Below, piece by piece: positions 1-5,946 of a stretch of DNA of 13,566 bases. The translations under genes and the position numbers were made by a program. The notes under the pieces are model-generated. The model had not been told where the DNA came from, did no database searches, and saw only the letters and a program-made list of their open reading frames with translations. Origin of the DNA: JBBSHS01 sp038232515 (GTDB lineage Bacteria; Actinomycetota; Acidimicrobiia; Acidimicrobiales; JAUJNH01); NCBI GenBank assembly GCA_038232515.1, contig JBBSHS010000068.1, positions 1-13,566 of the forward strand. Direction: 5' to 3'. Position 1 is the stretch's first letter. Each line of letters starts with the position of its first letter.

Positions 1-51
1 ACCCGACGCCACGAGGGCGGCGGCGGCCGAGAGCCGGATCAGACGTCTCAT
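1..51 (-). CDS. N-terminus of an exported protein (partial, runs off the window)
   Basis: Only 17 codons are visible: MRRLIRLSAAAALVASG. Two arginines followed by an alanine-rich hydrophobic stretch look like the start of a signal peptide, so the product is probably secreted or membrane-anchored. The ATG overlaps the sortase stop codon as ATGA (49-51 and 48-50), a typical sign of translational coupling in one operon. Its place directly after a sortase makes a sortase substrate or accessory protein plausible, but no sorting motif can be checked because the rest lies outside the window. No strong Shine-Dalgarno is visible, consistent with coupling. Confidence 0.6.
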   Translation of the reverse strand, partial: MRRLIRLSAAAALVASG

Positions 52-701
52 CCTGAGGCGGTGGCCGAGCCGCTGACCTTCTCGGCGCGGATGATGATGC
101 GCTGGGCGGCCGATCCCTTGGGATGGCAGGACGTGAGCGTCAGCTCGGACTTGGACGGATCCTGGGCGATGACCGAGAAGTCGGTCGGTTGGACCACGAA
201 GGCGGCCGCCAGCTCCGGCGTGGGCTTGGGTGCCTTGCTGACCTCGTAGGTGCAGGTGCCGATGGGTGTGGCCAGGATGATCGAGTCACCCGGCTTCAAC
301 TGGTCGATGTTGGCGAATGGCTTTCCGTAGGTGGTGCGGTGGCCGGCGATGGCCACGTTGCCGGCATCGCACGGCAGCGGCGTCTGGGGGTAATGACCGG
401 CGCCGGCCCGCAGGGCGCTGGGGGTCGTGCCCTCCACGACGACGGTGTCGACGCCCAGAGCAGGGATCTTGATGCGGGTGAGGGCGTCACCATCCTTCAG
501 ATTGCGGTTGCGGTATGACTGGGCGAGCGCCTCGCTGTTCAGGTTGTTGCGCAGTCGTGACTGCAGCCGGTCGTGCTGCCAGTTGGTGAAGGCCGGATAA
601 CCCAGCAGGCCCAGCGCCGCCACCAGCAGCACGATCGAGGTGACGGACAAGCTGCGTCGGGCCCAGCGGTGGCCACGGAGAAAGCGGATCAGCCCTTCCA
701 C
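48..701 (-). CDS. Class E-type sortase (cysteine transpeptidase)
   Basis: This 217-residue protein has the sortase signature. A membrane segment lies at about residues 19-36, followed by an extracytoplasmic domain. The catalytic His is in AGHRTTYG (H121), the catalytic Cys in TLTSCHPKG (C192), and the likely catalytic Arg is R201. The TLTSCHP sequence resembles class E (housekeeping-type actinobacterial) sortases; the class assignment is inference. Sortases cleave a C-terminal sorting motif on exported proteins and join them to the cell wall or to each other. The start is GTG at 699-701, preceded by a purine-rich run (AAAAAAGGGGG on the coding strand), a good ribosome-binding site. It follows the TadE-like gene after a 114 bp gap and overlaps the next exported-protein gene by 4 bases, suggesting that it serves a product of this locus. 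Confidence 0.93.
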   Translation of the reverse strand: MEGLIRFLRGHRWARRSLSVTSIVLLVAALGLLGYPAFTNWQHDRLQSRLRNNLNSEALAQSYRNRNLKDGDALTRIKIPALGVDTVVVEGTTPSALRAGAGHYPQTPLPCDAGNVAIAGHRTTYGKPFANIDQLKPGDSIILATPIGTCTYEVSKAPKPTPELAAAFVVQPTDFSVIAQDPSKSELTLTSCHPKGSAAQRIIIRAEKVSGSATASG

Positions 702-815
702 GGGCCCCCTTTTTTGGTGTCGATGAAGTCAGTGCCGGCGGCGAGCAAGGCTACCCCGTCTGCCCGTGCCTTCCTGGCCACCGCCCTGTTCGACACCCGG
801 AGGCGGATTCCCTGG

Positions 816-1244
816 TCAGGGACCGGTTTGGCCGGTCCCGTCCACCTCGACGGCCATGGCGGCACGGGCCTCGAACTCGACGGAGGCCAGGAGCGGCCCG
901 ACCAGGGGCACGTCGGTGGCCGCCCTGTAGCGGACACGGACCTCGACGAGCCCGCCCGGCGGGGGGCGTGGCCCGACGAGCACCTGGAGACGGTCGGGCG
1001 CCAGTCCCCCGCCGAGTGCGGCCTGCCTGATGGCGGCCGGGTCGGGATCGACAGCGGCGCGGCGGGCCGCTTCCCGGGCGGCCTGGGCCACCGCCAGCCG
1101 GTCGACGACCAGCACGCCCACCTGCACCACGGCCAGCAGGAGGACGAGGATCAACGGCAGGCAGAGCGCCAGCTCCACTGCCGCCTGCCCCCGCTGTGAC
1201 CACCGGGCCGGCGGCCTCGCTCGTGCCGCCCCCGACCGGTTCAC
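816..1244 (-). CDS. TadE-like pseudopilin
   Basis: This 142-residue protein has a short basic N-terminus, then GQAAVELALCLPL leading into a single membrane helix at about residues 23-45 and an extracytoplasmic domain. G19 followed by Q20 with Glu at +5 (E24) fits the prepilin-peptidase site of TadE/TadF-type pseudopilins. Such proteins are processed and incorporated in, or assist, Flp pilus assembly. The start chosen is GTG at 1242-1244, because it forms a GTGA overlap with the stop of the upstream prepilin gene. An in-frame upstream start reaching 1316 would run through that gene and was rejected. In mycobacteria a second pseudopilin (TadF-like, Rv3654c) usually follows; none is evident here before the sortase. 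Confidence 0.88.
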   Translation of the reverse strand: MNRSGAARARPPARWSQRGQAAVELALCLPLILVLLLAVVQVGVLVVDRLAVAQAAREAARRAAVDPDPAAIRQAALGGGLAPDRLQVLVGPRPPPGGLVEVRVRYRAATDVPLVGPLLASVEFEARAAMAVEVDGTGQTGP

Positions 1245-1531
1245 GACAGCTTGCGCTCCAACTGCGCCACCACGGCGTCGAGCAGATGACCGATGGCGTT
1301 GGAATGGGTGGCCCACCCCACGAGGAGCAGGGCGACGGCGGCCGCCCCCAACAGCACCAACGCGTACTCGGCCGTCGCCTGGCCGGCCTGGCCGCCAGAG
1401 CCGTCAGGGGCGGCACAGCCCACCGGGTCATCGGCCTGGGTACCGGGCCCGCCGCCAGGGTCGGGGAAACTGTCCGGGTGGCCGTGATCGGCAAGGCCGT
1501 CGGGATCGGCGGCGGGGGTCAGGAGTGGCAT
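1241..1531 (-). CDS. Flp-type prepilin / DUF4244 family protein with long leader
   Basis: This 96-residue protein ends in a pilin-like module: GQATAEYALVLLG, a hydrophobic helix of about 16 residues and a short amphipathic tail ending in QLERKLS. G50/Q51 with Glu at +5 (E55) and Tyr at +6 (Y56) matches the Flp prepilin cleavage consensus, giving a predicted mature peptide of 46 residues, close to normal Flp size. The same position in mycobacterial tad loci is held by a DUF4244 protein (Rv3656c-like). The leader is odd: about 50 residues, rich in Pro, Gly and Asp, rather than a short basic leader. The ATG at 1529-1531 is supported by GGAGG nine bases upstream (1541-1545 on the plus strand). 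It lies 46 bp after tadC and overlaps the TadE-like start as GTGA. Confidence 0.87.
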   Translation of the reverse strand: MPLLTPAADPDGLADHGHPDSFPDPGGGPGTQADDPVGCAAPDGSGGQAGQATAEYALVLLGAAAVALLLVGWATHSNAIGHLLDAVVAQLERKLS

Positions 1532-1540
1532 GGCGTGGTA

Positions 1541-1545
1541 CCTCC
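1541..1545 (-). promoter_or_regulatory. Shine-Dalgarno of the Flp-type prepilin gene
   Basis: GGAGG on the minus strand, nine bases before the ATG at 1531. It is a clear ribosome-binding site in the operon and fixes the start that gives the unusually long pilin leader, although later in-frame starts cannot be excluded. Confidence 0.7.
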
Positions 1546-1577
1546 AAGAAGCGGGATGTGGGAGCGGACGGGCGGGG

Positions 1578-2375
1578 TCAACCGAGCCTCAGCGACCGGA
1601 TGGCACCACCGAGCAGTGGCGCCACCGTGAGCAGCGCGAAGGCCGGTAGGACGCACAGCACCAGGGGGAAGAGCAACAGGACGGGGACCCGACGGGCCCG
1701 CTCCTCGGCCCGGCGACGGCGGTCGGCCCGCGCCTCGCCTGCCAATCGGTCGAGGGACGGTCCGAGCGGAGCGCCATAGCGCTCCGAGGTGGCCAGGGCC
1801 CCCAACAGAGGTCGGGCGCCCGGCCCCAGAGCGGCGCCGGCGGTATCGAGGGCGTCCGCCAGTCGTAAGCCCCGCTGGGCGGCATCCATGGCCCCGGCCA
1901 GGGCCTGGGCCACCGGTCCCTGCGCCCGCCGGCCCACCGCGGCCACGGCCAGAGGCACCGTAAGACCGGCCCCGACGGCCAGGGCCAGCAGGTCGAGGAC
2001 CTCGGGCAGGCCGTCGGCCAACGCCCGGGCGGCGCGGTGACGGGTGAGACGGGCCGATCGGGCGGCCAGGCCCAGGGGCACGACGGCCAGCCCCACGCCG
2101 ACCGGTGCATCCAGCACCATCCCCGCCGCGCCGGCCACAAGCGCCCACCCCACGGCGCGGGCGAGAGCCGGCGTCGCCGGCGCGGCCAGGCCGGGGCAGA
2201 CCCGCCGGATCGACCCCAGGGCCAGCCGGCCCAGCGCCTCGGGCCAGCCGGCGACCATCCTGAGCCGGCTCCCGGACGGCCGGGCGGTCACCGTGCCCGG
2301 CTTCATCCCGCCCGCCCGCACCACCAGCCCGGCGACGGCTGCGGCCCACGCCCCGCCCAGGGCCCACGCCGTCAC
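1578..2375 (-). CDS. tadC: TadC-like type II secretion F-domain platform protein
   Basis: This 265-residue inner-membrane protein carries a GspF/T2SSF domain. Hydrophobic segments lie at about residues 4-19, 73-105 (probably two) and 231-257. The central block LPEVLDLLALAVGAGLTV (123-140) and the basic run before the C-terminal helices (about 218-229) are characteristic of TadB/TadC proteins. With TadB it forms the membrane platform that couples the TadA ATPase to pilin extrusion. The GTG start at 2373-2375 is chosen because it keeps the first membrane helix, but it has no strong Shine-Dalgarno. The gene lies 34 bp after tadB and 46 bp before the prepilin gene. Confidence 0.9.
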   Translation of the reverse strand: MTAWALGGAWAAAVAGLVVRAGGMKPGTVTARPSGSRLRMVAGWPEALGRLALGSIRRVCPGLAAPATPALARAVGWALVAGAAGMVLDAPVGVGLAVVPLGLAARSARLTRHRAARALADGLPEVLDLLALAVGAGLTVPLAVAAVGRRAQGPVAQALAGAMDAAQRGLRLADALDTAGAALGPGARPLLGALATSERYGAPLGPSLDRLAGEARADRRRRAEERARRVPVLLLFPLVLCVLPAFALLTVAPLLGGAIRSLRLG

Positions 2376-2409
2376 GCCGTCACCCGGAGGGGTCGGGTGG
2401 CCGGGCCGC

Positions 2410-3129
2410 TCACGCTGCCGCTCGGGTGACGTGGGCCATCCAGATCAGGCCGATGAGGTCGAGAGCCACACCGCCACCAAGGCAGGCCAGCCCGGCCGGG
2501 GTGCCCAGGAGGAAGCCTGCGGCCCGGTGGTCGGCGGCCGACGACAGAACGGCGAAGGCGGCCGGGGCGGTGCCGATGACGGCCGCCGACAGGCGGGCCT
2601 GAGTGGCCAGGGCCCGCACCTCGGCGGCGGCGGCCAGGCGCTGGCGCAGCGTGGCCGCCAGGCCGTCGACGGCGCCGGCCGCCGCCCCACCGGTGTCGGC
2701 GGCCAGACCCAGGGCGGTGGCGGCCAGGCGCACATTGGCGGAGGGACGGGCACGGGCCCATGCGTCGAGGGCGGCGGCCAGACCGGCGCCGACGGCGTGA
2801 TCGGCCACACGGGCCAGATCGGTACCCATCTCGCCGGGCACGGCGGCTGCCGCCTCGGCCACCGCCTGGGCCAGGGTGGAACCCGAGCGGAGGCTGCGGG
2901 CCACCGACTCCAGTGCCACGGGCAACGCCGCTTCGGCCTGGCCCGCACGTCTGGACCGCATGGCCCGCTTGTACAGCCTGGCCAGGGTGGCCGACCGCCG
3001 ACCTGGGGCACGGTGGACGAGCCCGCCGGCACGAGCCTGGACAGGAGCGTCCGTGAGCGCGGCAACGGCGGCGGCCCCGGCCACAACGGTGGCGGCCACC
3101 AGGACACCCGCCCCGAGCGCGGCCGTCAC
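2410..3129 (-). CDS. tadB: TadB-like type II secretion F-domain platform protein
   Basis: This 239-residue membrane protein has an N-terminal helix (about 3-25), a cytoplasmic T2SSF domain with PVALESVARSLRSGSTLAQA (70-89), and two C-terminal helices (about 182-200 and 204-232). This is the usual TadB layout, although it is shorter than some relatives. It would form the inner-membrane assembly platform with TadC. The start is GTG at 3127-3129, which overlaps the tadA stop (3126-3128) as GTGA. The open frame extends much further upstream into tadA, but that extension is antisense-like arginine/proline-rich sequence and was discarded. The product is extremely alanine-rich, in keeping with the GC content. 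Confidence 0.9.
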   Translation of the reverse strand: MTAALGAGVLVAATVVAGAAAVAALTDAPVQARAGGLVHRAPGRRSATLARLYKRAMRSRRAGQAEAALPVALESVARSLRSGSTLAQAVAEAAAAVPGEMGTDLARVADHAVGAGLAAALDAWARARPSANVRLAATALGLAADTGGAAAGAVDGLAATLRQRLAAAAEVRALATQARLSAAVIGTAPAAFAVLSSAADHRAAGFLLGTPAGLACLGGGVALDLIGLIWMAHVTRAAA

Positions 3130-4202
3130 CGGCGTGCGCCCTGACCCACCGGCGTGGCGAAGCCAGGATCCGGGGCGGCCCGCGACGGGCGGCCGGGGTC
3201 GCCGACCACCCCGGCCGGACCGGCCAGCAGCCGGACACGCGGGGCGGTGACCGCCCCTGCCGGGACGCCGCAGCCGACTACCTCGGCCACCTCCACCACC
3301 GCCCGGGCCCCGCCGGAGTGGCGGGCCATCTGGATGACGGCGTCGACGGCCGACGCCAACTGGTCCCGGACGGCGTCGAGGGGGAGGGCCAGACCGGCCA
3401 GGAGCACCATGGTCTCCAATCGGCGAAGAGCGTCCTCGGGGCCGTTGGCGTGACACGTCGACAGAGACCCGTCGTGACCGGTGTTCATGGCCTGGAGCAT
3501 GTCGAGGGCCTCGGCGCCACGGCACTCGCCCACGATGATCCGGTCGGGGCGCATGCGCAGGGCGTTGCGGACGAGGTCGCGCACCGTCACCCGGCCCGCT
3601 CCTTCGGCGTTGGCGGGCCGGGCTTCGAGGCGCACGATGTTGGCTCGGGCCAGCTGGAGCTCGGCCGCGTCCTCGACCGTCACCACCCGCTCGTCATCGG
3701 CGATGAAGCCGGCCAGAGCGTTGAGCAGCGTGGTCTTGCCGGCTCCAGTGCCTCCGGACACCACGATGTTCCACCGGGCCCGCACCATCCAGGTCAGCAG
3801 CTCGGCCACGCCGGGCGGGCAGAAGGCGGCCAGCGGCACGGGCCGGGTGGCGAACCGGCGGATGGTGAGGCACGGCCCGTCGACGGCCAGCGGAGGGACG
3901 ACTGCGTTGACCCGGGAGCCGTCCGGTAGGCGGGCGTCGACCAGAGGCGACGATCGGTCGACCCGCAGCCCGAGCGGGGCCACCACCCGCTCGATGAGGA
4001 GCTCGACCAAGGACCGTTCCAGCCGCAGACCGGTGTCGCGCAGCGTGCCCGCCCGCTCGACCCACACCGCGCCGTCGCCGTTCACCAGCACATCGGAGAC
4101 GGCCGGGTCGGTCATCAACGGCTGGAGCGGGCCCAGTCCGGGGCCACTGCGCCGGGCCGGCACGGCGGCCCGGCCGGGGGTCACGCCGGTGAGCCCGGTC
4201 AC
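3126..4202 (-). CDS. tadA: TadA/CpaF-family secretion ATPase
   Basis: This 358-residue cytoplasmic hexameric ATPase should power Flp pilus assembly. The Walker A motif GGTGAGKT is at residues 150-157, an Asp box (VEDAAEL) near 176-182, Walker B RIIVGE at 221-226, and the His box with MNTGHDGS and TCHAN at 239-253. All key residues (K156, E226, H243, H251) are present. An N-terminal domain with the ALMTDP/NGDG-type region precedes the core. The GTG start at 4200-4202 is the only in-frame standard start after the tadZ stop, with a weak GAGG upstream. It overlaps the stop of a 14-codon reading frame that itself has a strong Shine-Dalgarno, so coupled initiation is possible. The stop overlaps tadB by 4 bases. 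Confidence 0.95.
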   Translation of the reverse strand: MTGLTGVTPGRAAVPARRSGPGLGPLQPLMTDPAVSDVLVNGDGAVWVERAGTLRDTGLRLERSLVELLIERVVAPLGLRVDRSSPLVDARLPDGSRVNAVVPPLAVDGPCLTIRRFATRPVPLAAFCPPGVAELLTWMVRARWNIVVSGGTGAGKTTLLNALAGFIADDERVVTVEDAAELQLARANIVRLEARPANAEGAGRVTVRDLVRNALRMRPDRIIVGECRGAEALDMLQAMNTGHDGSLSTCHANGPEDALRRLETMVLLAGLALPLDAVRDQLASAVDAVIQMARHSGGARAVVEVAEVVGCGVPAGAVTAPRVRLLAGPAGVVGDPGRPSRAAPDPGFATPVGQGARR

Positions 4203-4243
4203 TGGCCTACCCTCGTTCCTCGGGCAGCCCAGTGAGTGCTCAT
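4199..4243 (-). CDS. 14-codon putative leader peptide upstream of tadA
   Basis: The reading frame MSTHWAARGTRVGQ starts at ATG 4241-4243. GGGAGG sits seven bases before it, one of the best ribosome-binding sites in the window. Its TGA overlaps the tadA GTG start as GTGA. It fills most of the 61 bp between tadZ and tadA. It could be a coupling peptide that loads ribosomes onto tadA. Alternatively the ATG is the true tadA start and an indel separates the frames. No homology is recognised and the peptide may have no function of its own. Confidence 0.4.
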   Translation of the reverse strand: MSTHWAARGTRVGQ

Positions 4244-4250
4244 GGACCGG

Positions 4251-4256
4251 CCTCCC
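4251..4256 (-). promoter_or_regulatory. Strong Shine-Dalgarno between tadZ and tadA
   Basis: GGGAGG on the minus strand, ideally spaced for the ATG at 4243 but in a different frame from tadA. The tadA GTG lies 41 bases further on and has only a weak GAGG of its own. Confidence 0.55.
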
Positions 4257-4263
4257 GGGCCGG

Positions 4264-4926
4264 TCACGCCGCCGACCGCAGCGCCCGGGCCAGGGCACGC
4301 GGGATGCGGGTGGCCAACAGGCCGGCATCGACGGCTCGGGCCACGGCCGGGTCCCACGGCACCTCGGCCCGCACCGGGGCACCCACCACGGCCTCGACGT
4401 CGCTGGCCCTCAGGGCCCGGTCCCGTTCGGCCACGACCACGATGCCCGACGGTCGCAACGGTGCGGCCACGGCCCGGCGGAGGGCCAGGAAGCACGGGCG
4501 CAGGACCAGCAGCGACATGGTGGAGCTGGACGCCAGCGCCAGTGCCGGGCCCACCGGGCCGGGCGGCCCGCAGTCGACCACCGCCGATTCCCAACTCGAA
4601 AGGGCGGCGGCCAACCGGTCGCCCACGTCGGCCGGGGCAGTCCGTCCGGGCTGGGCCGGTCCGAGGGACAAGAGCCCGAGACCAGGGCCCACCGGACGGA
4701 CCAGCGCGGCCGCGTCGGCGGTGGGATCGGCGGTGGCGTCCGCCCACCAGTGCGCCGACCCGGCCCCGTCGGCCCGCTCGGGCAGTCCGAGGACGGCGGC
4801 GGCGTCGCCCCCTAGGTCCACCAGGACGACGGGCCCAGCCGCCGTGGCCGCCATGAGCAGACCAAGGGCGGCGGCCACCACCGTGGTCCCGCTGCCTCCC
4901 TTCACCGACCAGCAGGCCACCAACAT
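4264..4926 (-). CDS. TadZ/CpaE-like ParA/MinD-family ATPase
   Basis: This 220-residue protein has a deviant Walker A motif KGGSGTT at residues 9-15 (K9 as signature lysine), VVLVDLGGD at 33-41 as the A'-like segment, and AVVDCGP at 115-121 as the Walker B region. These mark the MinD/ParA superfamily. In tad loci such proteins (TadZ/CpaE, or the Rv3660c-type septum-site proteins of mycobacteria) are thought to place the pilus machine at a cell site. The receiver-like N-terminal domain of full CpaE/TadZ is absent; the ATPase begins almost at residue 1. The ATG at 4924-4926 is preceded by GAAGGGGA, a good ribosome-binding site. A longer frame starting near 5016 runs through the promoter region and was rejected. 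This is the first gene of the tad operon. Confidence 0.88.
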   Translation of the reverse strand: MLVACWSVKGGSGTTVVAAALGLLMAATAAGPVVLVDLGGDAAAVLGLPERADGAGSAHWWADATADPTADAAALVRPVGPGLGLLSLGPAQPGRTAPADVGDRLAAALSSWESAVVDCGPPGPVGPALALASSSTMSLLVLRPCFLALRRAVAAPLRPSGIVVVAERDRALRASDVEAVVGAPVRAEVPWDPAVARAVDAGLLATRIPRALARALRSAA

Positions 4927-5019
4927 GATTCCCCTTCGAGGACGCGAACGGCCAGGACTCGAAAAGGGGAAGGAGGCAGACCCAGCCGACGGGACACCGC
5001 GAGGCGGACTGGTCAACTG

Positions 5020-5041
5020 TGAACGAACGTACGCTCGGTCA
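5020..5041. promoter_or_regulatory. Candidate operator: 22 bp imperfect palindrome
   Basis: The dyad is centred between 5030 and 5031. Nine of eleven base pairs are symmetric; the half-site reads TGANCGANCGT. Length and pattern resemble operators of TetR/AcrR-type dimeric repressors; that family is inference. It covers the -10 hexamer and part of the spacer of the minus-strand tad promoter, and touches the region where a -35 for the HAD gene would lie. It could therefore control both divergent genes. Confidence 0.5.
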
Positions 5042-5054
5042 GGCCCGGGGTCAA
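5026..5054 (-). promoter_or_regulatory. Predicted housekeeping promoter of the tad operon
   Basis: On the minus strand, TTGACC (5054 to 5049) is followed after exactly 17 bases by TACGTT (5031 to 5026). This is a good match to an actinobacterial vegetative-sigma promoter (TTGACN, TANNNT). Transcription would begin near 5019, giving a leader of roughly 90 bases before the tadZ ATG at 4926. A palindrome covers the -10 and most of the spacer, so a repressor could block it. Confidence 0.6.
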
Positions 5055-5062
5055 CCCCCTTT

Positions 5063-5068
5063 TAGGAT
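5063..5068 (+). promoter_or_regulatory. -10 element, leaderless-type start of the HAD gene
   Basis: TAGGAT is followed by seven bases and then the ATG at 5076, the spacing expected if transcription begins at the start codon. The embedded AGGA could also act as a Shine-Dalgarno eight bases from the ATG, so both readings remain open. No good -35 is seen. Confidence 0.4.
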
Positions 5069-5075
5069 CCAGGGG

Positions 5076-5936
5076 ATGGAGGCCGCCTTTTTCGACCTCG
5101 ACAAGACGGTCATCGCCAGTGCCTCCATGGTGGCCTTCGGTCGCCGCTTCTACCAGGCCGGCCTCATCACCCGGCGCAGCCTGCTTCGAGGGCTGTACGG
5201 GCAGCTCGTGTACATGCACCTCGGGGCCAGTGAGGAGAAGCTGGCCCGGATGCGCGAGGCCGTCCTGCGCCTCACCCGCGGCTGGGACCAGGCCAAGGTC
5301 AAGGACATCGTCGCCGAAGCCCTCGAAGCGGTGGTGGAGCCGATCACCTACGCCGAGGCCCTCGAGCTCATGGGCGAGCACCGCCGCGCCGGCCGCAAGG
5401 TGGTCATCATCTCGGCCTCGCCCGAGGAGATCGTGGAACCCATCGGGCTGCTGCTGGGAGCCGACCAGATCATCGCCAGCCAGGCCCTGGTCGATCAGGA
5501 CGGCCGCTACACCGGCGAGATGGCCCGGTACGCCTACGGGCCCTTCAAGGCCGACATCATCCGCGAGATGGCCTGTCGCCAGGGGATCGACCTGGAGAGG
5601 TCATACGCCTACTCGGACTCGGCCTCGGACCTGCCCATGCTGGATGCGGTCGGTCACCCGGTGGCGGTCAACCCGGATCGACCCCTGCTCAAGGTGGCCC
5701 GCGACCGGGGTTGGGAGGTTCGCCGGTTCGACCATCCCGTGCGCCTCCGGGCCCGGGTACCCGCTCTTCGGCCCGCATCTGCGGCCACGGCCACGGGCGT
5801 GGCCGCCCTGGCTCTGGTCGCCTGGCTGTGGTGGCGGCACCGCCATGGGTGGGAGACTGGATGGCCGAAGGTCAGGCGGCCCGCAACTTCTTGGCGGCAA
5901 CCACTCCGAGCGCGACGAGTACGACCAGCAGGATGA
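5076..5936 (+). CDS. HAD-IB family phosphatase (SerB-like) with C-terminal membrane segment
   Basis: This 286-residue protein has all HAD motifs: FFDLDKT with nucleophile D7 and acid/base D9, the motif II serine in VVIISAS (109-115), K158 in GPFKADI, and motif III/IV YSDSASDLPML with D181 and D185. The helical cap lies between motifs I and II, as in the IB subfamily (phosphoserine-phosphatase-like); the substrate is unknown. A hydrophobic segment at about residues 239-253 suggests membrane attachment. ATG 5076 is chosen because the motif begins at once; a GTG at 5019 would place 19 residues over the promoter and operator. The last 20 or so codons have mostly A in the third position and lie antisense to a small gene, so the tail may be readthrough. 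The gene is divergent from tadZ, as Rv3661/Rv3660c are in mycobacteria from memory. Confidence 0.92.
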   Translation: MEAAFFDLDKTVIASASMVAFGRRFYQAGLITRRSLLRGLYGQLVYMHLGASEEKLARMREAVLRLTRGWDQAKVKDIVAEALEAVVEPITYAEALELMGEHRRAGRKVVIISASPEEIVEPIGLLLGADQIIASQALVDQDGRYTGEMARYAYGPFKADIIREMACRQGIDLERSYAYSDSASDLPMLDAVGHPVAVNPDRPLLKVARDRGWEVRRFDHPVRLRARVPALRPASAATATGVAALALVAWLWWRHRHGWETGWPKVRRPATSWRQPLRARRVRPAG

Positions 5937-5946
5937 TCTTCTTCAT
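5872..5946 (-). CDS. 24-residue hydrophobic microprotein
   Basis: ATG at 5944-5946 opens a 24-codon frame starting MKKIILLVVLVALG, then a short run ending in lysines, arginine and alanines. This is the form of a single-span membrane peptide or bare signal anchor. Third positions are G or C in 21 of 24 codons, whereas the overlapping plus-strand HAD tail is A-ending over the same stretch; this favours the minus strand as coding. TAGCCT lies seven bases before the ATG, a leaderless-type promoter signature, and no Shine-Dalgarno is seen. The ATG also overlaps the stop of a 21-codon frame as ATGA. It resembles in style the short MKK-starting actinobacterial microproteins such as the DLW-39 family, but lacks a DLW sequence, so I do not assign it. 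Confidence 0.55.
   Translation of the reverse strand: MKKIILLVVLVALGVVAAKKLRAA

Noticed and set aside
689..796. 35-codon minus-strand frame (starts GTG at 796) in the tadE-sortase gap, ending inside the sortase start
   Set aside because: No Shine-Dalgarno, no recognisable domain or pilin-like hydrophobic stretch, and it includes the poly-A/G run that serves as the sortase ribosome-binding site. I could not support it as a gene or as a TadF remnant.
1519..2367. A 282-codon minus-strand frame over tadC
   Set aside because: Same strand as tadC but a different frame; the product is almost all Gly, Arg and Pro, while the tadC frame has membrane helices and a T2SSF domain.
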